Shown here one piece after another: positions 1 to 8,143 of a stretch of 15,600 nucleotides of DNA. The stretch covers positions 1 through 15,600 of the forward strand of contig JBLNCE010000083.1 in NCBI GenBank assembly GCA_050260415.1. Direction: 5' to 3'. The position numbers were made by a program, and so were the translations under genes. The stretch is from JBLNCE01 sp050260415 (GTDB lineage: Bacteria > Bacillota > UBA4882 > JAAYXC01). A model generated the notes under the pieces. That model saw only the letters and a list, made by a program, of their open reading frames with translations. It had not been told where the DNA came from and did no database searches. The first letter of the stretch is position 1, and each line of letters opens with the position of its first letter.

Positions 1-141
1 GGGAGAGCGGTTGTCCGGGTTAACGATCCAATACTCGCCGACCCCGCCGGTCATGTAGACGACCAGCTTCTTTAACATATCCTTGTGTCGGGTCGATTCG
101 GAGAGCACTTCCACCACCAAAGAGGACACGCCTAAAGTCCG
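1..141 (-). pseudogene. Uma2-family nuclease-like gene remnant (C-terminal part, 5' end lost)
   Basis: The minus-strand frame from about position 132 down to 1 reads GVSSLVVEVLSESTRHKDM, then a YMTGGVGEYW stretch and VNPDN. This closely matches residues 157-197 of the intact Uma2-type protein at 11436-12158, and the DNA is clearly similar too (21 identical bases at 28-48 and 11586-11606). The conserved Glu of VVEVLS, a Lys and the GGVGEYW turn of the family are kept. Upstream the similarity stops at about 135, and the same frame meets a TGA at 163-165 with no ATG between, so the N-terminal half is missing. That TGA is also the stop of the neighbouring 281-residue gene. The left end runs out of the window, so the C-terminal state is unknown. 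It is probably a decayed paralog. A short product from an internal GTG is possible but unlikely to fold. Confidence 0.75.
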
Positions 142-162
142 GAAGGAAGGGGCGGTAGGAGA

Positions 163-1008
163 TCAGGGCGTCTGATTGAGATCCCGATAGAGGAGTTCGG
201 CCTGGCCAAGTTCATCACGGCCGCCGAAGAAGCCGATCCGCCAGGTTCCGCCCGGGTAATCGCCCCACGTCACCTGGCCGCCGCCCGGCTGCCACCAGGT
301 ATGAATGATGATGTAGCTCGACTTTAGGTTGCCGTACCATCTATTGGCAGTCAGTCCGGTCGACCTCTCGCGGAAAGCGGCCGCCACACCGAGGTCATCG
401 CCGTACCAGGCCAGCCATCGCGGGAAACCCTGTACGTCGCCGCTTTGGCGGCGTCTTTCATCCGCATCGCCGTAGTATGGTAGATCCAGGTTGAGCGCCC
501 AGCCCGCTTCCTGCAAGCCGGCGATGTCCTCCTTGACCTTCCAGGTCAAGCTGAGGTCGAAACAGTCTTCGCGAAACTCGAAGACCCAGTCGGCCGTGAG
601 CGGCGGTACCCGGCCCAGGGTGGCGGGGAGAAAGCCGACGAACTCAATCCCCTGTATGGCGAGGGTAACCACGTCGGGGCTCCGTTTGAGCAGGACCGCG
701 GCGGGTCGGCCGGGCTGGTCGGTGCCCCAGCCTCCGATTCCCACCCAGAGGGTCGAGGGTTTGCCCGAATACGCGAGCACGTTGCGAAATTCCCCTTGCC
801 CGCGGGGGTCGATCTCCAGGTAATCCAGGCCGACCGGGTCCAGGGAGAGACCGATACGATATGTCCTGCCGGCGAACTCAAAACAAGGCTCCGTATATAC
901 GGCGCCGTTTTCCTCCCCTGCGGCGGCCGGCGGGAGGCCGCAGAGGAGCAGCGTCGAAAGACAGATCGCCGTATGCACCACCAGAACGGTACTTCGGCAT
1001 CGGATCAT
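163..1008 (-). CDS. Exported protein of unknown function (281 aa)
   Basis: I do not recognise the family. The N-terminus has a charged start (MIRCR), a hydrophobic core around residues 7-23 and a small-residue site (PPAAA before GEE, about residues 26-32), so it is probably cleaved by signal peptidase I. The mature part of about 250 residues is rich in Trp, Gly and beta-prone segments, for example LWVGIGGWGTD, PLTADWVFEF, the aromatic run HTWWQPGGG and TWRIGFFGG. This suggests an all-beta fold that could bind carbohydrate; that is inference. The start is ATG with a modest GGGGA upstream. It is the last gene of the minus-strand cluster, 76 nt after the 458-residue gene, and a terminator-like hairpin lies in that gap, so it may be expressed at a lower level. 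No catalytic motif is visible. Confidence 0.75.
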   Translation of the reverse strand: MIRCRSTVLVVHTAICLSTLLLCGLPPAAAGEENGAVYTEPCFEFAGRTYRIGLSLDPVGLDYLEIDPRGQGEFRNVLAYSGKPSTLWVGIGGWGTDQPGRPAAVLLKRSPDVVTLAIQGIEFVGFLPATLGRVPPLTADWVFEFREDCFDLSLTWKVKEDIAGLQEAGWALNLDLPYYGDADERRRQSGDVQGFPRWLAWYGDDLGVAAAFRERSTGLTANRWYGNLKSSYIIIHTWWQPGGGQVTWGDYPGGTWRIGFFGGRDELGQAELLYRDLNQTP

Positions 1009-1035
1009 CGTCCCCGCCTCCCCGGCAAGAAGATA

Positions 1036-1064
1036 GGGGACGCGGCCCAGCCAGCCGCGCCCCC
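1036..1064 (-). terminator. Terminator- or attenuator-like hairpin before the last cluster gene
   Basis: On the minus strand the arms GGGGGCGCGGC and GCCGCGTCCCC can pair over 11 bp, with one G-U wobble, around a 7-nt loop. The arms are 1054-1064 and 1036-1046. The transcript continues with TATCTTCTT, a T-rich tail as in intrinsic terminators. On the plus strand the same position is an A-C mismatch, so the hairpin is better on the minus strand, which is the direction of the cluster. It lies 20 nt past the stop of the 458-residue gene and before the start of the 281-residue gene. It may end most transcripts here, or act as a partial terminator inside the operon. Confidence 0.55.
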
Positions 1065-1084
1065 GTCTCGTCAGTTCGATAAGA

Positions 1085-2461
1085 CTACCTCAAGGCCACG
1101 CTGGCTAATTCGGCGTATCTGGCCTCGAGATACCTGATCGCGCTCTGCCGATCCTTGGCCGCGTACGGGGCGTAAAAGTTAAGGTGCTCCATATAGTCGC
1201 CGGGGATCATGTGCAACGGCCAGTCACCCCCGGCCATGTCCATATTCAGTTCGACTTTGATGCCGTTATTCGCGCGGATACTGATCATTTCGCCCGCAAC
1301 CCAGCGGAAGTAACCAGTTCGCCACTCGCCTTCCAGGTGCCAGCCTTCGGCCTTGATCTTATCCGCCAGATCGCCCGGCACTTCCGGCACGTTCATGAGC
1401 ATCTCGGCAAGTCCAAGCCCGGCTTTGGCCGAGAAATTGGTCCGCCAACGCTCGGCGCTGGCAAAAAGGTATGATGCGCCCCACCAGGCCGGTTTGGGTC
1501 CGGTGGCGTCGTTGAAAGCCACGTAATCCTTGCCGTCCACGGTGAGAAGCACGTTCCGTTTCTTCCAGTATTCGGCCGGGCTCAGCTTGAGTTCTTCGGC
1601 CCAATCCAGGTAGCGGAAGACCGGCAGCAGGTGGGCCGCGTCCTCGCAGTCGGACATGACGCCATTGGCCATGGTGAAAAGCTTGGTCAGGTCAGTATAG
1701 CCCTTGGAGGTCACGCGATTCTTGACGCGTATCTCGCCGGTCGTGTAGATCGAGATGACAGCCGACTGCCTGAGGGCGGGGAAGAGTTCGGAAGCGGTCT
1801 GCACCACGACCGTCGCCCTGACCGGCGAGCTCGTGAGCACCTGGAGTTTGACCACACGCAGCGGCTCTTCGAAGGTGGTCTTTTCCTCGTGCCCGCCCAA
1901 GCTCTGATCGTACCAGTAAGTGCTGTTGGGAAAGCCCGCGTACCGGATCATGGCGACATCCTTGACGTACTTGTGCGCAATTCCCTCGAACTTGAGCAGG
2001 TCGAGCGTGCCCATATTGCTGACCAGGGCCGCGAGCTTGCCATCCTTCGAAGCGATGGCAATCGTGCCTTTGTCCCCCGGAGTCGCCGTGAACTGGTCGG
2101 GGTACGCGGGCTTCCTCCCCGCGTCATCACGCACGGTGACGGTGCAGGGACCCGTCGCCAGAAAGGCGAGTTCATCGTTCTTCGAAACCGTTCCGGAGAG
2201 ATCGAGGTCGTCAATCTGGAACGGGATTTCCTTGCCCTTGGCGTCCAGGACGCGGAGGCTGTTCCAGTCGGCCGGGAAGTCTACGCCCAGCGCCTCGCGA
2301 AGATCCGTCATGCTGATGGCCACCGGCACAGGCTTGCCGGTCGTGGTCTTGACCTCCACCGTGACCTGCTTGGCAGCGGCCGAGACGATCCAGGTCGCGC
2401 CGCAAAGGAGTATGACCACGCCCAGGATGACGAATAGTGTTCTGATCGGCCGGCTCATCAT
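1085..2461 (-). CDS. Exported or membrane-anchored protein, possible polysaccharide-processing role (458 aa)
   Basis: The N-terminus has one hydrophobic segment (about residues 8-28, LFVILGVVILLCGATW) ending in VSAAA before KQVTV, so it is a signal peptide or an uncleaved anchor. Residues 32-105 form a likely beta domain with the motifs IPFQIDD (79-85) and NDELAFL (95-101). Such pairs (a 'P-x-Q-hydrophobic-D' stretch followed by 'D-E-hydrophobic-x-F/L') occur at the N-terminus of some secreted carbohydrate-related proteins, for example the DUF4861 type. That likeness is from memory and weak. The rest, including PAWWGASYLFASAERW (324-339) and WHLEGEWRTGYFRW (374-387), is aromatic-rich and unassigned. 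The start is ATG-ATG with a strong GAGGAG 7 nt upstream. It follows the 676-residue gene by 137 nt on the same strand, so it is probably part of the same sugar-uptake cluster. No catalytic residues can be named. Confidence 0.8.
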   Translation of the reverse strand: MMSRPIRTLFVILGVVILLCGATWIVSAAAKQVTVEVKTTTGKPVPVAISMTDLREALGVDFPADWNSLRVLDAKGKEIPFQIDDLDLSGTVSKNDELAFLATGPCTVTVRDDAGRKPAYPDQFTATPGDKGTIAIASKDGKLAALVSNMGTLDLLKFEGIAHKYVKDVAMIRYAGFPNSTYWYDQSLGGHEEKTTFEEPLRVVKLQVLTSSPVRATVVVQTASELFPALRQSAVISIYTTGEIRVKNRVTSKGYTDLTKLFTMANGVMSDCEDAAHLLPVFRYLDWAEELKLSPAEYWKKRNVLLTVDGKDYVAFNDATGPKPAWWGASYLFASAERWRTNFSAKAGLGLAEMLMNVPEVPGDLADKIKAEGWHLEGEWRTGYFRWVAGEMISIRANNGIKVELNMDMAGGDWPLHMIPGDYMEHLNFYAPYAAKDRQSAIRYLEARYAELASVALR

Positions 2462-2598
2462 GTCTTTTCTCCTCCTCGATTAACTTGCATGGGTTGGACC
2501 GTTTCCTCGGGTGTTCTGGCTTGTCGATCCCCCCTCTCAGGATCCAAGCCTGACCTGATAGGATGGTCAACGTCTCAGCCGGTTGATGCGGGACGGCT

Positions 2599-4629
2599 CT
2601 AGCGCCATTCCACGATTGTGCAGCCAAAACCGGCGAGTGACACGGGCAGCGCCAGCGATTCGGCACCAGCAGCCAAAGGCCGGCGGATGGTCTCTGCTTC
2701 GGTGAGCAGACCGTCGGCGTCGTAGCGGCTGATCCTGATGCTTGCCTCGGTTGCGGACGCAATGTTCCGCATATCCAGGAGCAGGGTCCTCTCCGTCGCT
2801 TCCCGGCTGAAACTGCGCGCCACGAGCACGTTCTGCCGGCCGGGTCCGGCCATGTACCGCCATTCCACCATAGGCTGCAGGACCAGTGCGTCCAGGGCGG
2901 CCGCCATGGTTTTGCTGCTCCCAGCGAATTTCACCGTCACCGTATGTCTGCCGGCGGGCAACCTAAGCCGGGGGCAGAGTTTTTCCATGACAAAATACTT
3001 GCTGTCCGGCGATCCCCCCAGATCCACCAAGACGGGGGCGCCGTCATCCACCGCGATGCTCAATACGACCTGTCCCGGTCCGACCGGCTGCCGCTCATAC
3101 ACGACATAGGGGATGAACTCATCCTCCTCCGGCAGGCTGAAAGCCAGACGGTAGCAGTCACCCGCGCGCGCGGTCACGTAGAACTGTTCCGAAGGAGTGT
3201 TCTCGCCGGTCCAGTTGGCCCAGATCTTTCGCGGCCTGCCGCTTACGGGCTTCTCGAACGACTCCGCCTCGATCACTTTGAAGCTGTAGCGAGCTTTCGT
3301 CCGTAGATGCAGGTAGTCCAGGGCCGGTGCGCATTTCGCCAATTCCGCCAGGGCCGCCAAGGACTCGATGGTCGATTCGGCGCCCGCGTTGCAACTGACA
3401 CCGATGCCGCGCTCCGGCCCGGGTGGATCGATACCGTCCCAACCGCGCCCCGTCGCCGGATCATACATGGGGTAATCGGCCACGTTGTTACCCCACCACC
3501 AGGAGCCGGCGATTCCCGCCATCTTGGCGTAGATTTCCTTGCCGGTGGCGCGATAGAGCTCGAGCAAGCCGGTGGTGATCGCTTCATTGCCGTAGGAAAT
3601 CTGAACGTAGGTCAAAGGAACCGGGCCGAGATGGGCGAAATGCCCAATTGAGGCCAACATGTGCGTATACAGGGCGTTGGCTTCACGCTCGGCCGATTTG
3701 ATCCAGGCATCATTCTTGAGCAACCTGCCGGCGTAGGCCAGAGCCCTCACTTGATGGCTGCCCCAGGCATGCCAATTCGTGATGGAACCGCCCCAAGGGA
3801 GATGGGCACAGAAAGGCGATTCGTCGTGCGAACCAAGCTGATAGGCGGCAATGCCCTCCGCGAACATGGAAATCATCTCGGCGACGGCCGGATCCGGTTT
3901 CGCCTCATAAAGTTCGCACAAGGCCAGCACCACCACGGACGACGCGTCGGAGCCGTCTCCCACGAACCAGGCCGGTATCTTCCTGCCGTGCAAGGTCTTG
4001 TACTGCCCGTACATGCTCAGTGTATTGCCCGTAAGAAACTCGCGCAACGAGACGAGGACAGGATGGAGCAGCTTGTCCAGTTCAGCGGCATAGGACGGAT
4101 CGACCTGCCGGAAGACCCGATAGCCGCTGGCCAGAGCCCATGCGGCGCGCGCCGTCCACCAGTTGACGCCCTGGACGCTGGTGGCGCCCTTCTGGTTACG
4201 GGCACCGCTGGCCAGGACGAAATTGTAGAAGTGTCCTTCAGGGGTCCGCATATAGGCAATGAATCTGAAGGCGTCCTTTGCCTTGGCCAGGCTGTGTTCG
4301 TCGCGGTATAACTCATAATGGCGCAGGTAAACGAGGGCTGCGCGGGCCACGTCGTCGATACAGCTAACTCCTTCGGTGGCCGCCTCCACATATTTATAGG
4401 GGGAATTGCGGTCCCCGGAGACGGTGGGCTCGCAATAGACCCACCAAATGGGCAGCGTGTCGCCGTTTGCCAACTTGATGCGATCCGCGAGAAAATCCAG
4501 ATGATCCAGATTGATGGGAACCTCAACCGCCTGCAGCCCGGCCTGCGGTCCCCAAAAGGCCAGGCCCAAGAGGATGGCCGCACATAAAACCGCGGTCATA
4601 TGGCGGCCTCTTTGGCTGGCGCGCATCAC
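2599..4629 (-). CDS. Exported alpha/alpha-toroid carbohydrate-active protein with C-terminal CBM-like domain (676 aa)
   Basis: A signal peptide spans about residues 11-34 (MTAVLCAAILLGLAFWG, then LQA before VEV). Residues 40-435 show spaced helix pairs with recurring small or aromatic residues: CIDDVARAALVYLRHYELY (90-108), NWWTARAAWALASGY (156-170), GDGSDASSVVVLALCELYE (224-242), NWHAWGSHQVRALAYAGRLL (285-304), GNEAITTGLLELYRATGK (347-364) and AGAESTIESLAALAELAK (415-432). This pattern fits an (alpha/alpha)6 toroid as in many glycosidases and lyases. From residue 452 (KVIEAESFEKP) a beta-sandwich begins whose 'EAE' opening is like CBM6/35 modules. A final beta domain covers about 588-676. 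The start is GTG at 4629 or ATG at 4626, both served by AGGAGG. It probably acts on the extracellular polysaccharide whose fragments the neighbouring ABC system imports. I cannot assign a CAZy family, and catalytic acids are not certain (conserved-looking candidates are D92, D93 and E349). Confidence 0.8.
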   Translation of the reverse strand: MMRASQRGRHMTAVLCAAILLGLAFWGPQAGLQAVEVPINLDHLDFLADRIKLANGDTLPIWWVYCEPTVSGDRNSPYKYVEAATEGVSCIDDVARAALVYLRHYELYRDEHSLAKAKDAFRFIAYMRTPEGHFYNFVLASGARNQKGATSVQGVNWWTARAAWALASGYRVFRQVDPSYAAELDKLLHPVLVSLREFLTGNTLSMYGQYKTLHGRKIPAWFVGDGSDASSVVVLALCELYEAKPDPAVAEMISMFAEGIAAYQLGSHDESPFCAHLPWGGSITNWHAWGSHQVRALAYAGRLLKNDAWIKSAEREANALYTHMLASIGHFAHLGPVPLTYVQISYGNEAITTGLLELYRATGKEIYAKMAGIAGSWWWGNNVADYPMYDPATGRGWDGIDPPGPERGIGVSCNAGAESTIESLAALAELAKCAPALDYLHLRTKARYSFKVIEAESFEKPVSGRPRKIWANWTGENTPSEQFYVTARAGDCYRLAFSLPEEDEFIPYVVYERQPVGPGQVVLSIAVDDGAPVLVDLGGSPDSKYFVMEKLCPRLRLPAGRHTVTVKFAGSSKTMAAALDALVLQPMVEWRYMAGPGRQNVLVARSFSREATERTLLLDMRNIASATEASIRISRYDADGLLTEAETIRRPLAAGAESLALPVSLAGFGCTIVEWR

Positions 4630-4659
4630 CGTTCACCTCCTGCCCCGCGGGTAATGTAA

Positions 4660-5979
4660 TCAAAAATCCGACCCCAGGATCTCGTCCACCTTGTCCGCTG
4701 CATTTTGGATCGCCTCTTCCGCTGATCCTTGCCCCAGCACCGCACAATACTGGTACTCCTGGGCGATGGCATCGAGGACTTCCACTAGCCTGCCCACGTT
4801 GTCCACTCCCCGCGTGGCGGCACCCTGCCGGATGAACTTGGCCAGCAAGGGACGCTCCTTAAGGAGAACAGCAAACCGACGATCGGTAGTAAGGTCTTTT
4901 CGGTAAGGGATCTGCCAGGTCATAGCGATGAAATCGGCGTCGTTCTCCGCGCTGATGATGAACTTCACGAACTCCCACGCCTCCGCCGGATGCTTGGTCG
5001 TGGCGAAGATGCCGATGTTCTTGGGATCGCTAAAGGTAAAGACTTTGTTACCGCGAAAGCCGTCGGGTACCGGCAGGGGCAGGAAATCATAGGCGAAACC
5101 GGCCGGTTTCATCGACTCGTAGAAAGGTATGGCGTACGGCCCGGTGATCACGGTTGCCGCCTTGCCCTGCAGGAAAACGTCACCGGAAAATGTGGAGCGC
5201 GGAGCATAGCCGTTCTTGAAGAGATCGGCCAGGAACTGCATGACCTGCCGGCCTTCCGGCCGCCGAAAGTCGGCTTTGTTTCCGGCCAACAGCGTACGTC
5301 CGCCGCTGGCCGCGATGTATAGGCAATAGAAATCAAAGAATCTCTGCCACCAGATGGGTTCGATGTTGAGGCAGATCATCCACCGATCGATTCGCCCGTC
5401 GCCGTTGGTATCGCGGGTCAGTTTCCGTGCAGCGTTGAGGAATCCCCTGTATGTGGCCAGTGAATCCGGGGCGATCCCGGCCTCCTTGAGCAGGTTGACA
5501 TTGTAGCCCAGCATGACAGGATTACCTTTCCAGGGGACTTGATAGTAATGGCCGTCCGCTGAACGAAACTGCTCGAGCACCCCGGACGGCAGTCGCCGAC
5601 GCATGAAACTGCCGAATCCCGGCAAGCGATCGACCTGGTAGAGACCGCCGCTCTCCACGAACTGGCTGACCGCCCCCGGATAAATGTTGGCGCAGATATC
5701 AGGGGTTGAGCGGGCGGCGATGGCGGCCAGCAATACTTCTTCCGTGGAACGGCTCGCCGGCAGCGGTTGCAGCTTGACCGTGACGCGGGGGTGGGTACTA
5801 TTCCAGCGCTCAACCACCGCTTTGGCGAACTCGATCTCCTGGGGGTTCGAGGACGACCAGAAGCTCAGTTCGACCGGACGATCGCCGGCCATGCCGGCTT
5901 GGCTGAGACCGATGACGACCGGGATTGCCAGGACGAGGCCGATATGTCTGCGGCGTCCGCTCTCGGCCCATTTTCGCAT
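4660..5979 (-). CDS. Sugar ABC transporter solute-binding protein, family 1 (second copy)
   Basis: This is a periplasmic or extracellular sugar-binding component of an ABC importer (439 aa, normal length). A signal peptide covers about residues 12-31 (LVLAIPVVIGLSQAGMA), probably cut after GMA; there is no lipobox Cys. The mature part starts with VELSFWSSSNPQEIEFA, typical of family 1 binding proteins. Further family marks are TPDICANIYPG, VPWKGNPVMLGYN, the Ca-binding-like loop DTNGDGRID (190-198), VITGPYAIPF, and HPAEAWEFVKFI near the C-terminus. It is a clear paralog of the gene just upstream (5986-7278), with about half of the residues identical by eye and the same motif order. The start ATG follows the neighbour's TGA by 6 nt, and a GGTGAG lies across that stop, which suggests translational coupling. 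The ligand is unknown. Lack of a lipid anchor would be odd in a Gram-positive cell. Confidence 0.93.
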   Translation of the reverse strand: MRKWAESGRRRHIGLVLAIPVVIGLSQAGMAGDRPVELSFWSSSNPQEIEFAKAVVERWNSTHPRVTVKLQPLPASRSTEEVLLAAIAARSTPDICANIYPGAVSQFVESGGLYQVDRLPGFGSFMRRRLPSGVLEQFRSADGHYYQVPWKGNPVMLGYNVNLLKEAGIAPDSLATYRGFLNAARKLTRDTNGDGRIDRWMICLNIEPIWWQRFFDFYCLYIAASGGRTLLAGNKADFRRPEGRQVMQFLADLFKNGYAPRSTFSGDVFLQGKAATVITGPYAIPFYESMKPAGFAYDFLPLPVPDGFRGNKVFTFSDPKNIGIFATTKHPAEAWEFVKFIISAENDADFIAMTWQIPYRKDLTTDRRFAVLLKERPLLAKFIRQGAATRGVDNVGRLVEVLDAIAQEYQYCAVLGQGSAEEAIQNAADKVDEILGSDF

Positions 5980-5985
5980 CGCCGC

Positions 5986-7278
5986 TCACCAACCCGCCAG
6001 AATATCCCGGACTGCCCTGGCCGCGTCCTTGACTCCCTGCTTGGGCGTCTTCTTGCCTTGAACACATGTCAGATCGTATTGCTTGGAGATGGCATCGAAG
6101 ATCTCGATCAGGTATTTGCTGTCATCCACCCCCCTCGTATAGACTCCTTGCTCGACAAATTTCATCATCATCGGATGCTTCCTAAAGTAACCGGCGAACA
6201 TCGGGTCGTTAACGAGGTTCTTTCGATAGGGCGGCTGAGAAGTGATCTCCAGCCAGAGGAGATCGTTCTTCTTGCTCAAGATGAACTTGATGAACTCCCA
6301 GGCTTCGAGCGGGTGTCGGGACCGGGCGAAGATGGCGATATTCTTGGGGTCGCCGTAGGTGATGACCGGGCCTTTGACCCCATCGGGCACCGGAATGGGC
6401 GCGAAATCGAATTGGAAGCCTTTGGGTCCGTTGGCTTCATAATACGGGATCGAGTAAGGGCCGGTGATGACCAGACCTACATGGTTCTGGAAGAACGGAT
6501 CGCCTACGAGGGAGCCCTTGTGCGCATAACCCTTCTTGAATAAGGTCTGCAGGAAGGAGAAGACGCTTTCGGCGGCCTCGTTTTCGAAATCGACCTTGCC
6601 GTTCTTGAGCAGAGTCTTGCCTGAGGAGGCGGCAATGTAGAGCGGGTAGAAGTCGAATAATCGTTGCCACCAGGTCACATCGGTGGTGGGGGAGTAAAGC
6701 CATTGATCCGGTCTCCCATCGCCGTTGGTGTCCTTGAGGAATTTCTCCGCGGCCGCCAGGAACCCGCTATAGGTGGCCAGAGACTTGATATCGATGCCGT
6801 TCTCCTTTAGTAGCCTGACATTGTACGCCATCATTACCGGATTGCCCTTCCAGGGAATCTGGTAGACATGCCCGTCGCTGTAAGTAAAGGCGTCCACGAT
6901 CTCCTCGGGCGTGCGCTCGTAAATAAAATTGCGGAAGCCGGGCAGGGTGTCATGGGCATATAGTCCCTTGCCCGCGATATACTGGGAGATCGCGCCCGGG
7001 TAGATGTTGGCGCAAATATCAGGGGTAGTGCCGGCGGCAATCGCCGCCAACAAGACTTCCTCCGTGGAACGGCTGGCGGGCAGCGGTTCCATCTTGACCT
7101 GAATATCCGGATGGGCTTTGTTCCACTCTCCCACGATGATCTTGGCGAACTCGATCTCCTGCGGATTGGACGAAGGCCAGAAGGTCAAGGTGACAGGGGC
7201 CTTCGCCGCCGCAATCCAGGGCGGGCAAGCCACCAATAGGATGAGGAGGATCGGCAGGAACCTGGATCTTGACATCAT
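5986..7278 (-). CDS. Sugar ABC transporter solute-binding protein, family 1 (first copy)
   Basis: This is the substrate-binding protein of the ABC importer (430 aa). I place the start at ATG 7278 (MMSRSRFLPILL), where GGAGGG precedes it. A longer frame up to 7434 would overlap the permease gene by 137 nt and add a Pro/Trp/Arg-rich, non-family extension. The leader contains LVAC (Cys18), which fits a lipobox. The Cys is followed by PPW, and an IAAA site lies at 22-25, so lipoprotein or cleaved secretion are both possible. Family marks are LTFWPSSNPQEIEFA, TPDICANIYPGA, IPWKGNPVMMAYN, the Ca-binding-like DTNGDGRPD (183-191), VITGPYSIPYY and HPLEAWEFIKFI. It lies 19 nt after the MalG-type permease gene and is followed by its paralog, so the two may serve the same permeases with different ligands. 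Confidence 0.95.
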   Translation of the reverse strand: MMSRSRFLPILLILLVACPPWIAAAKAPVTLTFWPSSNPQEIEFAKIIVGEWNKAHPDIQVKMEPLPASRSTEEVLLAAIAAGTTPDICANIYPGAISQYIAGKGLYAHDTLPGFRNFIYERTPEEIVDAFTYSDGHVYQIPWKGNPVMMAYNVRLLKENGIDIKSLATYSGFLAAAEKFLKDTNGDGRPDQWLYSPTTDVTWWQRLFDFYPLYIAASSGKTLLKNGKVDFENEAAESVFSFLQTLFKKGYAHKGSLVGDPFFQNHVGLVITGPYSIPYYEANGPKGFQFDFAPIPVPDGVKGPVITYGDPKNIAIFARSRHPLEAWEFIKFILSKKNDLLWLEITSQPPYRKNLVNDPMFAGYFRKHPMMMKFVEQGVYTRGVDDSKYLIEIFDAISKQYDLTCVQGKKTPKQGVKDAARAVRDILAGW

Positions 7279-7297
7279 GCATCCCTCCGCTCTTCTT

Positions 7298-8119
7298 TTA
7301 GCCCCTGATACCGGAAAGGGCCATGCTCTCGATGAAATACCGCTGGAAGAAGAGATAGGCCAAGATGACGGGCAAGGCCAACAACATCGCCGCGGCCATG
7401 GTCGCGGCCACTTGGGCGTTGGCCAGACCGCCAACTTGGAACAGGGTGACCATCTGCGGCATTGTCATTTTTTTCCACTCACGGATGGTCATAAGCGGCC
7501 AAAGCACGTCGTTCCATGTTCCAATGAAGGTGATGATCCCCACGGTGATCAGGGCGGGTTTGGCAAGGGGCCAGAACAGGCGAAACAGGATACGTCGATC
7601 CGAGCAGCCGTCCATCCGGGCCGCGTCGACCAGTTCCTGGGGCAGTCCCAGGAAAAACTGGCGAAAGATAAGAATGGCCGTTGTGCTGATCATCCCGGGG
7701 GCGATCAACGCTTGATATGAATTCAACCAACCAAAACGCACGACTAGAACATAAAGCGGGATCAAGGTCAACTGCCCCGGCACCATCATCGTCATCAGCA
7801 CCAGTCCCAGGACGAAGTCACGGCCGATGAATTTGAGCCTGGCCAAGGCGTAACCTACCATGGAGCTGAAGACCAGAACGGATAGAGTGATCGAGGTGGA
7901 CACGAATAGGCTGTTGAAGAAGGCCCTGGCGATGGGGATCTGATGAAAGACAAAGTAGTACGCGCGAAAGGAGAAATTCCGCGAAAGCAACGCCAAGTTG
8001 CCGATCTCGTTTTCCGGCTTCAGCGAGGCTGACGCCATCCAGAGGAAAGGATAGATAAAGGTCAAGGCGGCAAACGTCAGGCCAAGATAAAGAGCGATCC
8101 GCTTGAACGTGTTCTTCAA
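7298..8119 (-). CDS. Carbohydrate ABC transporter permease, MalG/AraQ type
   Basis: This is an inner-membrane subunit of the sugar importer (273 aa, usual for the MalG-like family). About six hydrophobic segments are visible: near 9-27, 70-94, 103-128, 137-158, 186-208 and 238-258. The cytoplasmic EAA loop that docks the ATPase reads LPQELVDAARMDGCSDRRIL (159-178), followed by FRLFWPLAKPAL; the E-x3-A-A-x3-D-G core is intact. The start seems to be TTG at 8119. It is the first usable start after the previous gene's TGA in the same frame, and a G-rich stretch (GGGGGG) lies about 9 nt upstream. The gene sits 24 nt after its MalF-type partner. No ATPase gene is present in the window, so the pair probably uses a shared MsmX/UgpC-type ATPase from elsewhere (inference). 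Confidence 0.95.
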   Translation of the reverse strand: MKNTFKRIALYLGLTFAALTFIYPFLWMASASLKPENEIGNLALLSRNFSFRAYYFVFHQIPIARAFFNSLFVSTSITLSVLVFSSMVGYALARLKFIGRDFVLGLVLMTMMVPGQLTLIPLYVLVVRFGWLNSYQALIAPGMISTTAILIFRQFFLGLPQELVDAARMDGCSDRRILFRLFWPLAKPALITVGIITFIGTWNDVLWPLMTIREWKKMTMPQMVTLFQVGGLANAQVAATMAAAMLLALPVILAYLFFQRYFIESMALSGIRG

Positions 8120-8143
8120 TCGCCGCAGCCCCCCAACGACCGA

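Noticed and set aside
1631..2437. Long plus-strand frame of 268 codons opposite the 458-residue gene
   Set aside because: It lies fully antisense to a protein with a signal peptide and strong Shine-Dalgarno, and has Arg/His/Asp/Gly-rich shadow composition.
3661..4311. Plus-strand frame of 216 codons opposite the toroid protein
   Set aside because: It is antisense to a well-supported gene, has no ribosome-binding site and no family likeness.
7279..7434. N-terminal extension of the first binding protein up to 7434
   Set aside because: The extension is Pro/Trp/Arg/Ser-rich, overlaps the permease gene, and precedes a normal signal peptide with its own GGAGGG site, so ATG 7278 is the real start.
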